Shown piece by piece: positions 15,835-22,092 of a stretch of DNA of 22,092 bases. The notes beneath the pieces are model-generated. The model had not been told where the DNA came from, did not search any database, and saw nothing but the letters and a program-made list of their open reading frames with translations. The stretch's first letter is position 1. The number at the start of each line of letters is the position of its first letter. Both the position numbers and the translations under genes were made by a program. Source of the DNA: Bordetella parapertussis (lineage in GTDB: Bacteria; Pseudomonadota; Gammaproteobacteria; Burkholderiales; Burkholderiaceae_B); contig CAMBZR010000060.1 of assembly GCA_945872285.1 (NCBI GenBank), positions 1 to 22,092 of the forward strand, written 5' to 3'.

Positions 15835-15902
15835 GCGTATCTCAAAAATTAATATTGATAATCAAAAAATCGATACAACAAACAGCCCTCTCCGGCTAGC
15901 CT
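15835..15902 (-). promoter_or_regulatory. AT-rich spacer before the YHS-like gene, possible weak promoter
   Basis: A 68-bp gap that is clearly richer in A+T than its surroundings. On the minus strand it holds TTGTAT, 18 bases, then TATTAA, a poor match to a sigma-70 promoter. A perfect 11-base palindrome (TTGAT-A-ATCAA on the plus strand, 15855-15865) overlaps it. It might give the downstream genes a separate start of transcription. The evidence is pattern only. Confidence 0.25.
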
Positions 15903-17078
15903 TCAGACCTGCACCGGAACCGGCTGTCCAAGTACGACATGTCCGGGCATATCCAAGAGCGCCTGGGCTATGCGTTCACGATGCTCGTAACTGGTGCCTA
16001 AGCGCATCGACCACGCTGTCACACGACGCAGCCAAAGGTGCAAATCAAACTCCATCATGAAACCAATGCCGCCGTGAATGGATTGCGAGTTGCGACAGAC
16101 CGCGGGACACTTGTCATTACAAAACGCTTTAGCTTGCGACACTTCAACCTGTGCAGGCATGCCGTTGTCCATTTTCCAAAGCGCTTCGTACGCCAGCAGC
16201 TCGCCACCATCGATTGAGATAATCATGTCGGCACAGGTATGTTGAATCGACTGAAAGGCGCCGATTGGCTGGCCAAAGGCTTCACGAAACTTTGAGTGAT
16301 CAATCGCCATCTCTGCATCGATACGTGTGGCGCCTAGAATTTGGGTGCATAACAAGACGGTCGCAAGATCAAGCAGGTCTTGCATGATTGGCCACCCTTG
16401 ATTCAGGCTACCCAGCATATTTGCTTTCGGTACACGCACTTGCTCAAACATCACTTCGCACTGTTGATCTTTTGCCAGGGTGCGCAGGCGGGCATGAGAG
16501 ATTCCGGCGGCGTTCGAGTCAATCAAAAACAAGGAGAGACCCGCATTGCTTGCAGAGGCTGGGGCCGTGCGGCAGGCCACCAAAATCTGGTTTGACGCGG
16601 CAAAGTTATCAACGAATAGTTTTTTGCCGGTGATCACAAAGTGATCGCCATCCACCACGGCAGTCGTCTTGACTGTCTCAGGTAAAAACCGTGGATCTTG
16701 CTCAGAGAAGGCCCAGGTCAGAATTGTTTTGCCTGCTGAAACGCCGGGTAAAACGCTTTGGCATTGCGCCTGGGTGCCCGTTTTTTGGATCGCGAGCGAA
16801 GTCACTGCAGTACTATGCAACGGAATCGGTGCCATGGCGCGGCCAACCTCTTGCATGACGAGGCCCAGATAGGTGAGCGGTAAGGCTTGACCGCCGTACT
16901 CTTCGTTCAAACACATGCCAGTCCAACCCATCTCGGTGCATTTTGCCCAAAGCTCAGGTGGATGGCCGATCGGATCTTCTTCCATTTGACGCACCAAGGC
17001 GGTCGAGCATTCTCCTTCAAGAAACTCGCGTGCGCTTGACGCCACTAACTGTTCTTCATCGTTTAAAAGCACGTCCAT
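15903..17078 (-). CDS. Acyl-CoA dehydrogenase homologue, small subunit-type
   Basis: A 391-residue FAD-dependent acyl-CoA dehydrogenase fold. Seen: an N-terminal helical domain (MDVLLNDEEQLVASSAREFL), LNEEYGGQALPLTYLGLVMQEVGRA in the substrate region, GDHFVITGKKLFVDNFAASNQ in the middle beta domain, and GQPIGAFQSIQH (res. 269-280) plus SIHGGIGFMMEFDLHLWLRR (333-352) in the C-terminal domain. The base position of medium/short-chain enzymes (Glu in YEGT) is Leu360 (RLGTS), and no Glu occupies the alternative helix-G position (LLDLATVLL). It probably has no catalytic base of its own. AGGAAA precedes the ATG. It follows the larger homologue by 62 bp, suggesting one two-subunit enzyme like the ChsE1-ChsE2 type of steroid-degrading bacteria. 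Confidence 0.88.
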   Translation of the reverse strand: MDVLLNDEEQLVASSAREFLEGECSTALVRQMEEDPIGHPPELWAKCTEMGWTGMCLNEEYGGQALPLTYLGLVMQEVGRAMAPIPLHSTAVTSLAIQKTGTQAQCQSVLPGVSAGKTILTWAFSEQDPRFLPETVKTTAVVDGDHFVITGKKLFVDNFAASNQILVACRTAPASASNAGLSLFLIDSNAAGISHARLRTLAKDQQCEVMFEQVRVPKANMLGSLNQGWPIMQDLLDLATVLLCTQILGATRIDAEMAIDHSKFREAFGQPIGAFQSIQHTCADMIISIDGGELLAYEALWKMDNGMPAQVEVSQAKAFCNDKCPAVCRNSQSIHGGIGFMMEFDLHLWLRRVTAWSMRLGTSYEHRERIAQALLDMPGHVVLGQPVPVQV

Positions 17079-17140
17079 CTTGTTTCCTATTAGTCTTTCA
17101 ATGACCGACGAGTTGAGCTCTGTCGCCTGTTCGCATATCG

Positions 17141-18400
17141 CTATTTGGCAGCGGCTTTTGCGCGACGCATCGAGGGCATCTCAAGCCCACGCTTGGCCAC
17201 CTGATCACGCATGATTTGTACGCTGCCGTGATTGATGCCCGATTGAAAGGCGCCCATCGTATTGTGTGCGAATACGCCTTTTTCAACCGCGTACGGCGAG
17301 CCATTGAGCAGTTGGCCATACGACCCTAACATTTGGGTAATCGCTTCAGTGGTTCTGACGCCGTGCTCGGGCGACCAAACTTTTTCAGCTGAGCCTTCGT
17401 AGGTAAAGTTTCCGCCACGCTCAACGATTGACATGCTGCGCATCGTCATCAACCGGCACACCTGCGCTTCAATCCATAGCTCGGCAATCTTGTCGCGAAT
17501 GGCTGGGTTATCTTTAGGCGCATAACCGCCAAAGTCATTCGCTTTAACCCAATTCACAATATCTTCGTCGCGTCGCACCGAGCGCAAGTAACGCGCCGCG
17601 CCAACGCGGTCAAGATTCAAGCCCATTGAGCCTACACGCCAGCCTTGATTTTCGCGTCCCAACAAACATGACTCGTGAATGCGAACGTTTTCAAAGAAGA
17701 CTTCGTTGGTGCGCGCATCACCGTAAGTCGTGCCGCGTGGTGCGCGAGGATTATTTTGAATCGTCCAAAGGGGGCGCACCGTGAGGCCGGGCGTATCCAT
17801 CGGGAATAGAAAAATCGAAATGCCGTCATGGCGACTTGCGTCGGGATCCGTGCGGGCCATCAGATACATGTGGGTCGCATGATGGGCAGACGTTGTGTAC
17901 ATTTTCTGACCGTTGATGGCGAAGTGATCGCCATCACGAATCGCCCGGCAACGCAGCGCTGCTAAGTCAGCGCCCGCATGCGGCTCGGTAAAGCCAAGGG
18001 CGAAAGAATATTCCATCTTAATCAGCTTAGGCAGGTAATGTTGCTTCTGCTGTTCGGTACCCACTGCCATGATGGCAGGTGCGCCGCTGCCAACCAAGCT
18101 GATCGGCAAGCCTGCTCGCTGAAACTCTTCTTCGATAATATTTTGGCTCACCCGATCGCCGTCGGCGCCGCCATATTCTTTGGGGTAGCTATAGCCCAGC
18201 CAACCACGGTCATCGATCTTTTGATAAAGCGCCGTCACTAACGGGCCGCGCTTGTTAGACAGGCGTTCGCCTTTGCCAGCTTCATGTGCCTCTTCGGTGG
18301 CGTCAAGTTCTGCAAACACCTCAGGTGTCATGTGCGTACGAATAAAATCGAGCACGTCGTTACGCAGTTGTGTCTGTTCTTTGGTGTGACCGAAATCCAT
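17141..18400 (-). CDS. Acyl-CoA dehydrogenase, large subunit-type
   Basis: A 419-residue FAD enzyme that would oxidise an acyl-CoA to the trans-2-enoyl-CoA in the cytoplasm. Seen: WLGYSYPKEYGGADGDRVSQ (res. 67-86), FALGFTEPHAGADLAALRCR (133-152) with the flavin-binding T-E-P, GDHFAINGQKMYTTSAHHATH (157-177) and the longer middle domain RAPRGTTYGDARTNEVFFENVR. At the MCAD base position (YEGT) the sequence is NHGS (391-393), but LNLDR puts Asp264 at the helix-G site where isovaleryl-CoA and long-chain dehydrogenases keep their Glu. The C-terminus (VAKRGLEMP) is ordinary. It is the first gene of the minus-strand run, with GGGAGAG about nine bases before its ATG and a GC-rich hairpin just beyond in the leader. 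Confidence 0.92.
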   Translation of the reverse strand: MDFGHTKEQTQLRNDVLDFIRTHMTPEVFAELDATEEAHEAGKGERLSNKRGPLVTALYQKIDDRGWLGYSYPKEYGGADGDRVSQNIIEEEFQRAGLPISLVGSGAPAIMAVGTEQQKQHYLPKLIKMEYSFALGFTEPHAGADLAALRCRAIRDGDHFAINGQKMYTTSAHHATHMYLMARTDPDASRHDGISIFLFPMDTPGLTVRPLWTIQNNPRAPRGTTYGDARTNEVFFENVRIHESCLLGRENQGWRVGSMGLNLDRVGAARYLRSVRRDEDIVNWVKANDFGGYAPKDNPAIRDKIAELWIEAQVCRLMTMRSMSIVERGGNFTYEGSAEKVWSPEHGVRTTEAITQMLGSYGQLLNGSPYAVEKGVFAHNTMGAFQSGINHGSVQIMRDQVAKRGLEMPSMRRAKAAAK

Positions 18401-18421
18401 CTGACTGCTCTCCCAATACGC

Positions 18422-18441
18422 CGCGCGCGTCAGTGCGCGCG
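18422..18441 (-). repeat. GC-rich stem-loop in the leader of the acyl-CoA dehydrogenase operon
   Basis: Seven-base perfect arms (CGCGCGC / GCGCGCG) around the six-base loop GTCAGT on the plus strand. In the minus-strand mRNA the stem sits about 20 bases upstream of the ribosome site of the operon's first gene. No U-run follows, so it is not a standard terminator. It could stabilise the message or affect translation; simple alternating GC sequence could also produce it by chance. Confidence 0.45.
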
Positions 18442-18660
18442 CATAAGTTCTTTGCCCAAGAGCCCCAAAACGTTGTGGCTAGAGGCAATAAGAAGGTGTT
18501 TCAGTGGCCGAGGTTGACTGTATTGCTGCAAGTGCACATTGTGTCTATGCAAGGCTTCGGCGGGAATCTGATCGATCGTTTGGCACATACCAGGCGTTGA
18601 ACCGCTTCGGGCCGCAATTTCAGCTTTGTCTCAAACCACTTGTTTTTAAAACTATTTGTA

Positions 18661-18674
18661 TAGGATTTATCCTA
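18661..18674. promoter_or_regulatory. Inverted repeat TAGGAT-TT-ATCCTA, candidate operator
   Basis: Two perfect six-base arms separated by two bases, in an AT-rich part of the divergent control region. Size and symmetry fit a dimeric regulator site of the GntR, TetR or MarR kind, but the sequence does not match a site I know. No regulator gene is present in the window. Confidence 0.4.
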
Positions 18675-18754
18675 GCATAAAGGTCTGGGCTCGGCACCTC
18701 ATTTCTATCCGCCATGTGGACACGTGAGTTGTGCGTGAGGCGTTTCAGGTGAGT

Positions 18755-18768
18755 GTCGAGTAATCGAC
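18755..18768. promoter_or_regulatory. Inverted repeat GTCGA-GTAA-TCGAC, candidate operator
   Basis: Perfect five-base arms with a four-base spacer, placed immediately upstream of the -35-like element of the FAH-family gene. Position fits an activator or repressor site; sequence alone does not identify the regulator. Confidence 0.35.
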
Positions 18769-18772
18769 TTTG

Positions 18773-18802
18773 TTGCGCAGCCCGATTCAGACAAGCTAAT
18801 AT
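18773..18802 (+). promoter_or_regulatory. Candidate sigma-70 promoter for the FAH-family gene
   Basis: TTGCGC (18773-18778), an 18-base spacer, then TAATAT (18797-18802), about 35 bases before ATG 18837. Three of six bases match the -35 consensus and four of six the -10. It is the best pair I could find in this part of the region, but it remains a weak prediction. Confidence 0.3.
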
Positions 18803-18836
18803 CAAATTCGAAAATTAAACTCGGAGACATTGCGCC

Positions 18837-19766
18837 ATGAAGATTCTATTTTTTAATGATTTCAAACTAGGCATCCTGAAAGGCGACCAAGTGGTTGACG
18901 TGTCTGCTGTGGTGGCTGACATTCCACATCTGGACCCCCATGATTTGATCAATGGTTTGATCGAGCGCTTTGACGTCTACCGCCCTAAGATCGAAGAGGC
19001 CGTTCGCAAGGGTACGGGTGTGCCAGTGAGCTCAGTGCGTATTCGTCCGCCACTGCCTAAGCCGGGCAATATTGACTGCATGGCCGTTAACTACATGGAA
19101 GACGGCACCCGCACTGCACCCGCGCCGATCAACGCCTTTCAAAAAGCGCCCGGTGCGATTATTGGCCATGGCGATACGATGGTGCTGCCCGATGTTGCGG
19201 CAAGTGTGTTTGAAGGCGAGGCTGAAATTGCCTTGGTGATTGGCAAGCGCGCAACTAATGTGGCTGCCAAAGATGCGATGAATTATGTGTTTGGTTATGT
19301 CAATTTTATTGACGGCTCAGCGCGTGGATTGGGTCCAGAAGGCAACGTATTTTTTCAAATGAAATCGCGCGATACGTTCGCACCAATCGGGCCTTACATT
19401 GTGACGGCTGACGAAATTCCCAATCCGCAAAAACTGCAAATTCGTCTTTGGAACAACGGCAAATTGATGCAGAATTTCAACACCGATGACATGGCGCACA
19501 ATATTCCACGGTGCATCGAGTGGGTGAGTTCAATTCACACCCTTGAGCCCGGCGACATTGTGGCAACAGGCACGAATCATCGGGGCCTGAACGCGTTTAT
19601 AGACGGTGACAAGATCGAGCTCGAGTGCGAAGGATTAGGTCGCTTAGAGTTCAATATTCGCGACGACTTAAAGCGGACCTGGGGTCGTCAAACACGGCTT
19701 GAGCATGCGGATGCGAAGTTGCCAGGTGCACACACCCCACAGTTGAGCGGCAAGTACAAAAAGTAA
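18837..19766 (+). CDS. Fumarylacetoacetate hydrolase (FAH)-family protein
   Basis: A 309-residue cytoplasmic enzyme of the FAH fold, whose members hydrolyse or decarboxylate acylpyruvates and 2-oxo acids using Mg2+ or Mn2+. Seen: a short N-terminal domain (res. 1-65), then the FAH core from about 75. Metal ligands are Glu128 and Glu130 (GEAEIALVIG) and Asp159 (VNFIDGSARG), with Lys176 (FQMKSRDTF) nearby. The common closing motif GTPxGVG is replaced by GTNHRGLNAF (res. about 243-252), marking a distinct subgroup. ATG 18837 follows GGAG with a ten-base gap. It stands alone on the plus strand, divergent from the acyl-CoA dehydrogenase operon and closed by a terminator. It may act on a ring-cleavage or C-C cleavage intermediate of the same pathway, but this is inference from position. 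Confidence 0.92.
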   Translation: MKILFFNDFKLGILKGDQVVDVSAVVADIPHLDPHDLINGLIERFDVYRPKIEEAVRKGTGVPVSSVRIRPPLPKPGNIDCMAVNYMEDGTRTAPAPINAFQKAPGAIIGHGDTMVLPDVAASVFEGEAEIALVIGKRATNVAAKDAMNYVFGYVNFIDGSARGLGPEGNVFFQMKSRDTFAPIGPYIVTADEIPNPQKLQIRLWNNGKLMQNFNTDDMAHNIPRCIEWVSSIHTLEPGDIVATGTNHRGLNAFIDGDKIELECEGLGRLEFNIRDDLKRTWGRQTRLEHADAKLPGAHTPQLSGKYKK

Positions 19767-19780
19767 TCGGAGTTAAACGT

Positions 19781-19814
19781 AAAAATCCGCCTCAACTGGA
19801 GGCGTATTTTTTTT
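19781..19814. terminator. Bidirectional intrinsic terminator between convergent genes
   Basis: A six-base GC-rich stem (CGCCTC at 19788-19793, GAGGCG at 19799-19804) with loop AACTG, flanked by five A on the left and eight T on the right, so the A/T runs extend the pairing after one C/T mismatch. It lies 15 bp after the FAH-family stop and 14 bp beyond the flavoprotein stop. It should end transcription from both sides, more strongly on the plus strand, where the T run is longer. Confidence 0.85.
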
Positions 19815-19827
19815 GCTCGCGTAAAGC

Positions 19828-21309
19828 CTAAGCGAGAGACTTTTCAGCCACCGCATTGCGCCCAGCGATTCGCCCAAACGCAAAGCATTCGCCGATATTG
19901 CCGGTACCTTGATACAGATAACTGTACATCGAGCCCATCTCACCCGCGCTGTAAAGGCGCGGGATCGGTGTGCCGTCAGGCCGCACGATCTGCGCGTGTT
20001 TATTTCGACGCGGCCCACCCTGCGTGTTGAGCATCGAGGGTGAAAGCTCGACCGCGTAATAGGGTCCTGCTCCAAAAGGTGCGAGCATCTTAGTGCGACC
20101 GAAATCGCTATCTGAGCCTGAAGCACACTGCGCGTTCCAGCGCGCCACGGTTTGGTCCAAACTGCCTGCGGGCAATTTCAGTAAAGTGGCAAGTGCCGCG
20201 AGTGTTGGAGCCGACTTAATCCATCCCTTGGCAAGCTCAGCCTGATTGTCTTTGCTCCAGGCATAGCCGCTCATAATTTGTGTCCAGCCGTGCGTTGGCT
20301 TGCCGTCATAAATCGGGCCACTATCGAGCATGGTTTGATCAAAAATCATGTGCATTGGGCACGGGGTGCGCAGCGCCTGCCACTTGCCGCTTCGTTCAAC
20401 TTTACCGTGACGCGTTTTATATTTTTCGTCGGTAAAGCGTTTGCCATCTGGGCCCACCACGACTACGCCACCGACTGGTTCGTGCGAAAAATGCAGCGCC
20501 ATCATCGAGAACGTGGTTGGATATTCAGGGACCTTGAGTGCCATCGACGGGCCGGCAAAGTTATTCATGTGCCACAAATCCGCACCGACTTCCATGGCCA
20601 TGCGGATCCCGTCACCCTCGTTAAACGGGCTGCCCGAGGTGTAGCAGTAAGGCAAGCCACTCAGATAGTTGCGAATCATGTCTTGATTGTTTTCGAAACC
20701 ACCGCAAGTCAGCACCACCGCCTTATTGGCCTTGATATTGATGGCTTTGCCATTTTGCAAGGCGACCACACCAACAATGTTTTGAGTCAACGGGTCTTGT
20801 AACAAGCGCTGCCCTGGGCAGTCAGAACGTATCTCAATGGGTCGCGCGCGCACCGCTTGTTCGAGCATCTCCCAAGTCTTTGAATAGCCCAGAATGTCGC
20901 CATGGTGGTACTTATGTACGCATTCAGCGCCCGGCAAATCCGGGAACTCAATCCCTGTTGGTTGAAACTGGTGCTCTTGTGGATCGCCGCCTATCGAGCT
21001 GAGCCACGCATTGTTTTTACACATTTCGTCGGCCCACACTTCAACCATGTCTTGCGGCACTTTGTACGGGCCCGCCAAGGCGTTGAAGTAGGTGATCGCG
21101 GCCTCAGCCGATGAGGTATTGAGGTAGCCTTGTGCCGCGACCCGAGTGTTGCCACCCTCTTGGCCCTGAGGGGCTTTATCTAGCAAGATGACCGAAGCAC
21201 CTGCCTCGACTGCAGTGATGGCTGTGGCTGCACCCGCACCGCCAAACCCAACGACAACAACATCTGCGACTGCATCCCAGTGCGTGGGCAAGGTATTTCT
21301 CTGACTCAT
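19828..21309 (-). CDS. FAD-dependent oxidoreductase, fumarate reductase / 3-ketosteroid dehydrogenase type
   Basis: A 493-residue flavoprotein. The N-terminal FAD-binding Rossmann motif is VVVVGFGGAGAATA (Gly21, Gly23, Gly26), ending in acidic Asp44. EGGNTRVAAQGYLN (51-64) follows. The interrupting substrate-binding domain spans about 150-400 (VVLTCGGFENNQDMIRNYL near 205-223), and the C-terminal FAD segment is LYSAGEMGSMYSYLYQGTG with FGRIAGRNA. There is no signal peptide or Tat motif, so it is cytoplasmic, unlike periplasmic urocanate or fumarate reductases. The family covers fumarate reductase flavoproteins, ketosteroid 1- and 4-dehydrogenases and related desaturases or ene-reductases; the reaction cannot be set from sequence. 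It is transcribed with an upstream Bug receptor 48 bp away. ATG 21309 has GGAT as a modest ribosome site. Confidence 0.9.
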   Translation of the reverse strand: MSQRNTLPTHWDAVADVVVVGFGGAGAATAITAVEAGASVILLDKAPQGQEGGNTRVAAQGYLNTSSAEAAITYFNALAGPYKVPQDMVEVWADEMCKNNAWLSSIGGDPQEHQFQPTGIEFPDLPGAECVHKYHHGDILGYSKTWEMLEQAVRARPIEIRSDCPGQRLLQDPLTQNIVGVVALQNGKAINIKANKAVVLTCGGFENNQDMIRNYLSGLPYCYTSGSPFNEGDGIRMAMEVGADLWHMNNFAGPSMALKVPEYPTTFSMMALHFSHEPVGGVVVVGPDGKRFTDEKYKTRHGKVERSGKWQALRTPCPMHMIFDQTMLDSGPIYDGKPTHGWTQIMSGYAWSKDNQAELAKGWIKSAPTLAALATLLKLPAGSLDQTVARWNAQCASGSDSDFGRTKMLAPFGAGPYYAVELSPSMLNTQGGPRRNKHAQIVRPDGTPIPRLYSAGEMGSMYSYLYQGTGNIGECFAFGRIAGRNAVAEKSLA

Positions 21310-21357
21310 CTTTTTATCCAGTTGTTCGATTGCTTATTTGTTCACTGACTTGTGCAC

Positions 21358-22092
21358 TTACTTCAGAAGACCCGTCTCTTTAAAATACTTTGTATACCAT
21401 TCAATCTCAGCCGGAAATTTGCTCGCAACCGTCGCACCATCTTCGTAGGCATAAGGCAAGTTGTATTTGATGAGAAGTTGCTTGAACTCAGGTGATTCAG
21501 CGACCTGCTTGAGTGCCGCTTCTAAGGTCGCTGCCACAGCGTCGGGCAGACCGGCGGGTGCGACCACAATCATCCCGCTCGGTGGATTGGTGGGCGGACA
21601 GCCGATATCTTTCATCACAGGAATGTCTGGTCGTTTTGGATCGCGCTCCTCAACGTGGAAGGTGACTAACTCACGAAACTGACCTTGTTCGACCAAGAGA
21701 ATATGCGACCCAGAGCCTGCAACAAAATCCACGTGTTTGCCCATTAAGGCCGTGTTGGCAGTCGAGCCACCCTTGGTAGGCATATGCTTGAACACAAGGC
21801 CCTTACAGCGCGCGAACGCTTCGACGCCGATTTGTTGTTGGGTGTGTGGCCCACTTGACGAATAGGTCAGCCCAGGATTTTTCTTTGCGTAGTCAACAAA
21901 TTGGTCAACCGTTTTGATAGGAGAATCGGCGTTTACAACAAGTCCGCCAATGTAATAGCTGAATTGCAGCAGTGGACGAAAGCTTTGGGCGTTATAGGCA
22001 AGTTTGAGTAGCAACGGTCGCATGGTGATAGACCCGACCGACGTGACTAACAAGGTGTAGCCATCGGGCTTTTTGCTCGCGAGTAAGCCGTT
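21358..22092 (-). CDS. Bug-type TTT receptor (TctC family), 5' end beyond the window
   Basis: The frame is open to the last base of the window: the codons before the first possible internal start read NGLLASKKPDGYTLLVTSVG, the conserved KPDGYTLL motif of Bug receptors. About 244 residues are present; the signal peptide and roughly 75 N-terminal residues lie outside. Later motifs are TYSSSGPHTQQQIGVEAFAR, a lobe-2 segment FKHMPTKGGSTANTALMGKH, and PPSGMIVVAPAGLPDAVAAT before the C-terminal helices. The mid-region GPHTQQQ differs from the usual SPGxGSxxH pocket, so ligand preference probably differs from the other two receptors. It precedes the FAD-dependent oxidoreductase gene, which may act on the same compound. 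Confidence 0.92.
   Translation of the reverse strand, partial: NGLLASKKPDGYTLLVTSVGSITMRPLLLKLAYNAQSFRPLLQFSYYIGGLVVNADSPIKTVDQFVDYAKKNPGLTYSSSGPHTQQQIGVEAFARCKGLVFKHMPTKGGSTANTALMGKHVDFVAGSGSHILLVEQGQFRELVTFHVEERDPKRPDIPVMKDIGCPPTNPPSGMIVVAPAGLPDAVAATLEAALKQVAESPEFKQLLIKYNLPYAYEDGATVASKFPAEIEWYTKYFKETGLLK

Larger units (their letters stand above)
18401..18836. promoter_or_regulatory. Divergent control region between the minus-strand operon and the FAH-family gene
   Basis: A 436-bp stretch without a credible gene; it must hold the promoters of both flanking units. It contains the leader hairpin at 18422-18441, a 14-base inverted repeat at 18661-18674, another at 18755-18768 and a candidate promoter for the plus-strand gene at 18773-18802. 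I found no convincing -35/-10 pair for the minus-strand operon. The middle of the region (about 18450-18600) shows short open frames on both strands but none with recognisable protein similarity or a ribosome site. Confidence 0.7.

Noticed and set aside
18508..18536. TTGACT on the plus strand as a -35 element.
   Set aside because: The bases at the expected -10 distance (CATTGT) are a poor match and the nearest plus-strand gene is about 300 bp away.
18430..18588. A 52-codon open frame on the minus strand within the divergent control region (starts MCQTIDQIPA).
   Set aside because: No recognisable similarity, no ribosome binding site, and it ends inside the GC hairpin. A chance frame is more likely than a leader peptide.
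18620..18805. A 61-codon minus-strand frame in the same region.
   Set aside because: Composition is rich in Arg, Leu and Ser without any domain pattern, it spans both candidate operators, and nothing suggests translation.

Overview
The window reads as a chromosomal catabolic region of a betaproteobacterium, most likely Burkholderiales and perhaps Alcaligenaceae-like. The main reason is the abundance of Bug-type (TctC) periplasmic receptors: three recognisable genes plus two degraded ones. These sit with CaiB/BaiF CoA-transferases, acyl-CoA dehydrogenases and MaoC-type hydratases, a gene mix that is very common in that order. Base composition looks moderate by eye (about half G+C). I see no rRNA, tRNA, CRISPR array, insertion sequence or phage gene.

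Layout. (1) 1-480, plus: the 3' part of an FMN-binding PPOX-type flavoprotein gene cut by the window edge. (2) 602-6172, plus: a Bug receptor gene with a large in-frame internal deletion, an Old-Yellow-Enzyme-type oxidoreductase, a class III CoA-transferase, an M28-type metallopeptidase homologue and an intact Bug receptor. (3) 6169-18400, minus: a 12-gene, closely spaced run transcribed from about 18.4 kb leftwards. It encodes large and small acyl-CoA dehydrogenase subunits, a small YHS-like zinc protein with the tail of a dead Bug gene behind it, two hotdog-fold hydratase subunits, two different CoA-transferases, a Bug receptor, TctB, TctA, a second OYE-type reductase and an M81 (MlrC-like) metallopeptidase. 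(4) 18401-18836: a divergent control region with inverted repeats. (5) 18837-19766, plus: a fumarylacetoacetate-hydrolase-family enzyme, then a bidirectional terminator. (6) 19828-22092, minus: a Bug receptor cut by the window end and an FAD-dependent fumarate-reductase/ketosteroid-dehydrogenase-type flavoprotein.

How it may work (inference). A carboxylate, possibly carrying an amide or peptide-like bond, is bound by a Bug receptor and imported by TctAB. M81 and/or M28 hydrolases may cleave it. CoA-transferases activate the acid, the paired acyl-CoA dehydrogenases introduce a double bond and the paired hotdog proteins hydrate it. OYE-type and fumarate-reductase-type flavoproteins may handle ring or enone redox steps, and the FAH-family enzyme may cleave a C-C bond or hydrolyse an acylpyruvate-like product. 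No 3-hydroxyacyl-CoA dehydrogenase, thiolase or aldolase lies in the window, so the pathway must finish elsewhere. No transcriptional regulator is present either.

The points most worth following are: three neighbouring gene pairs that look like heteromeric enzymes (acyl-CoA dehydrogenase, hydratase, CoA-transferase), in two of which one partner lacks a usual catalytic residue; an M28 homologue whose general-base Glu is replaced by His; and two separate scars of Bug receptor gene decay.
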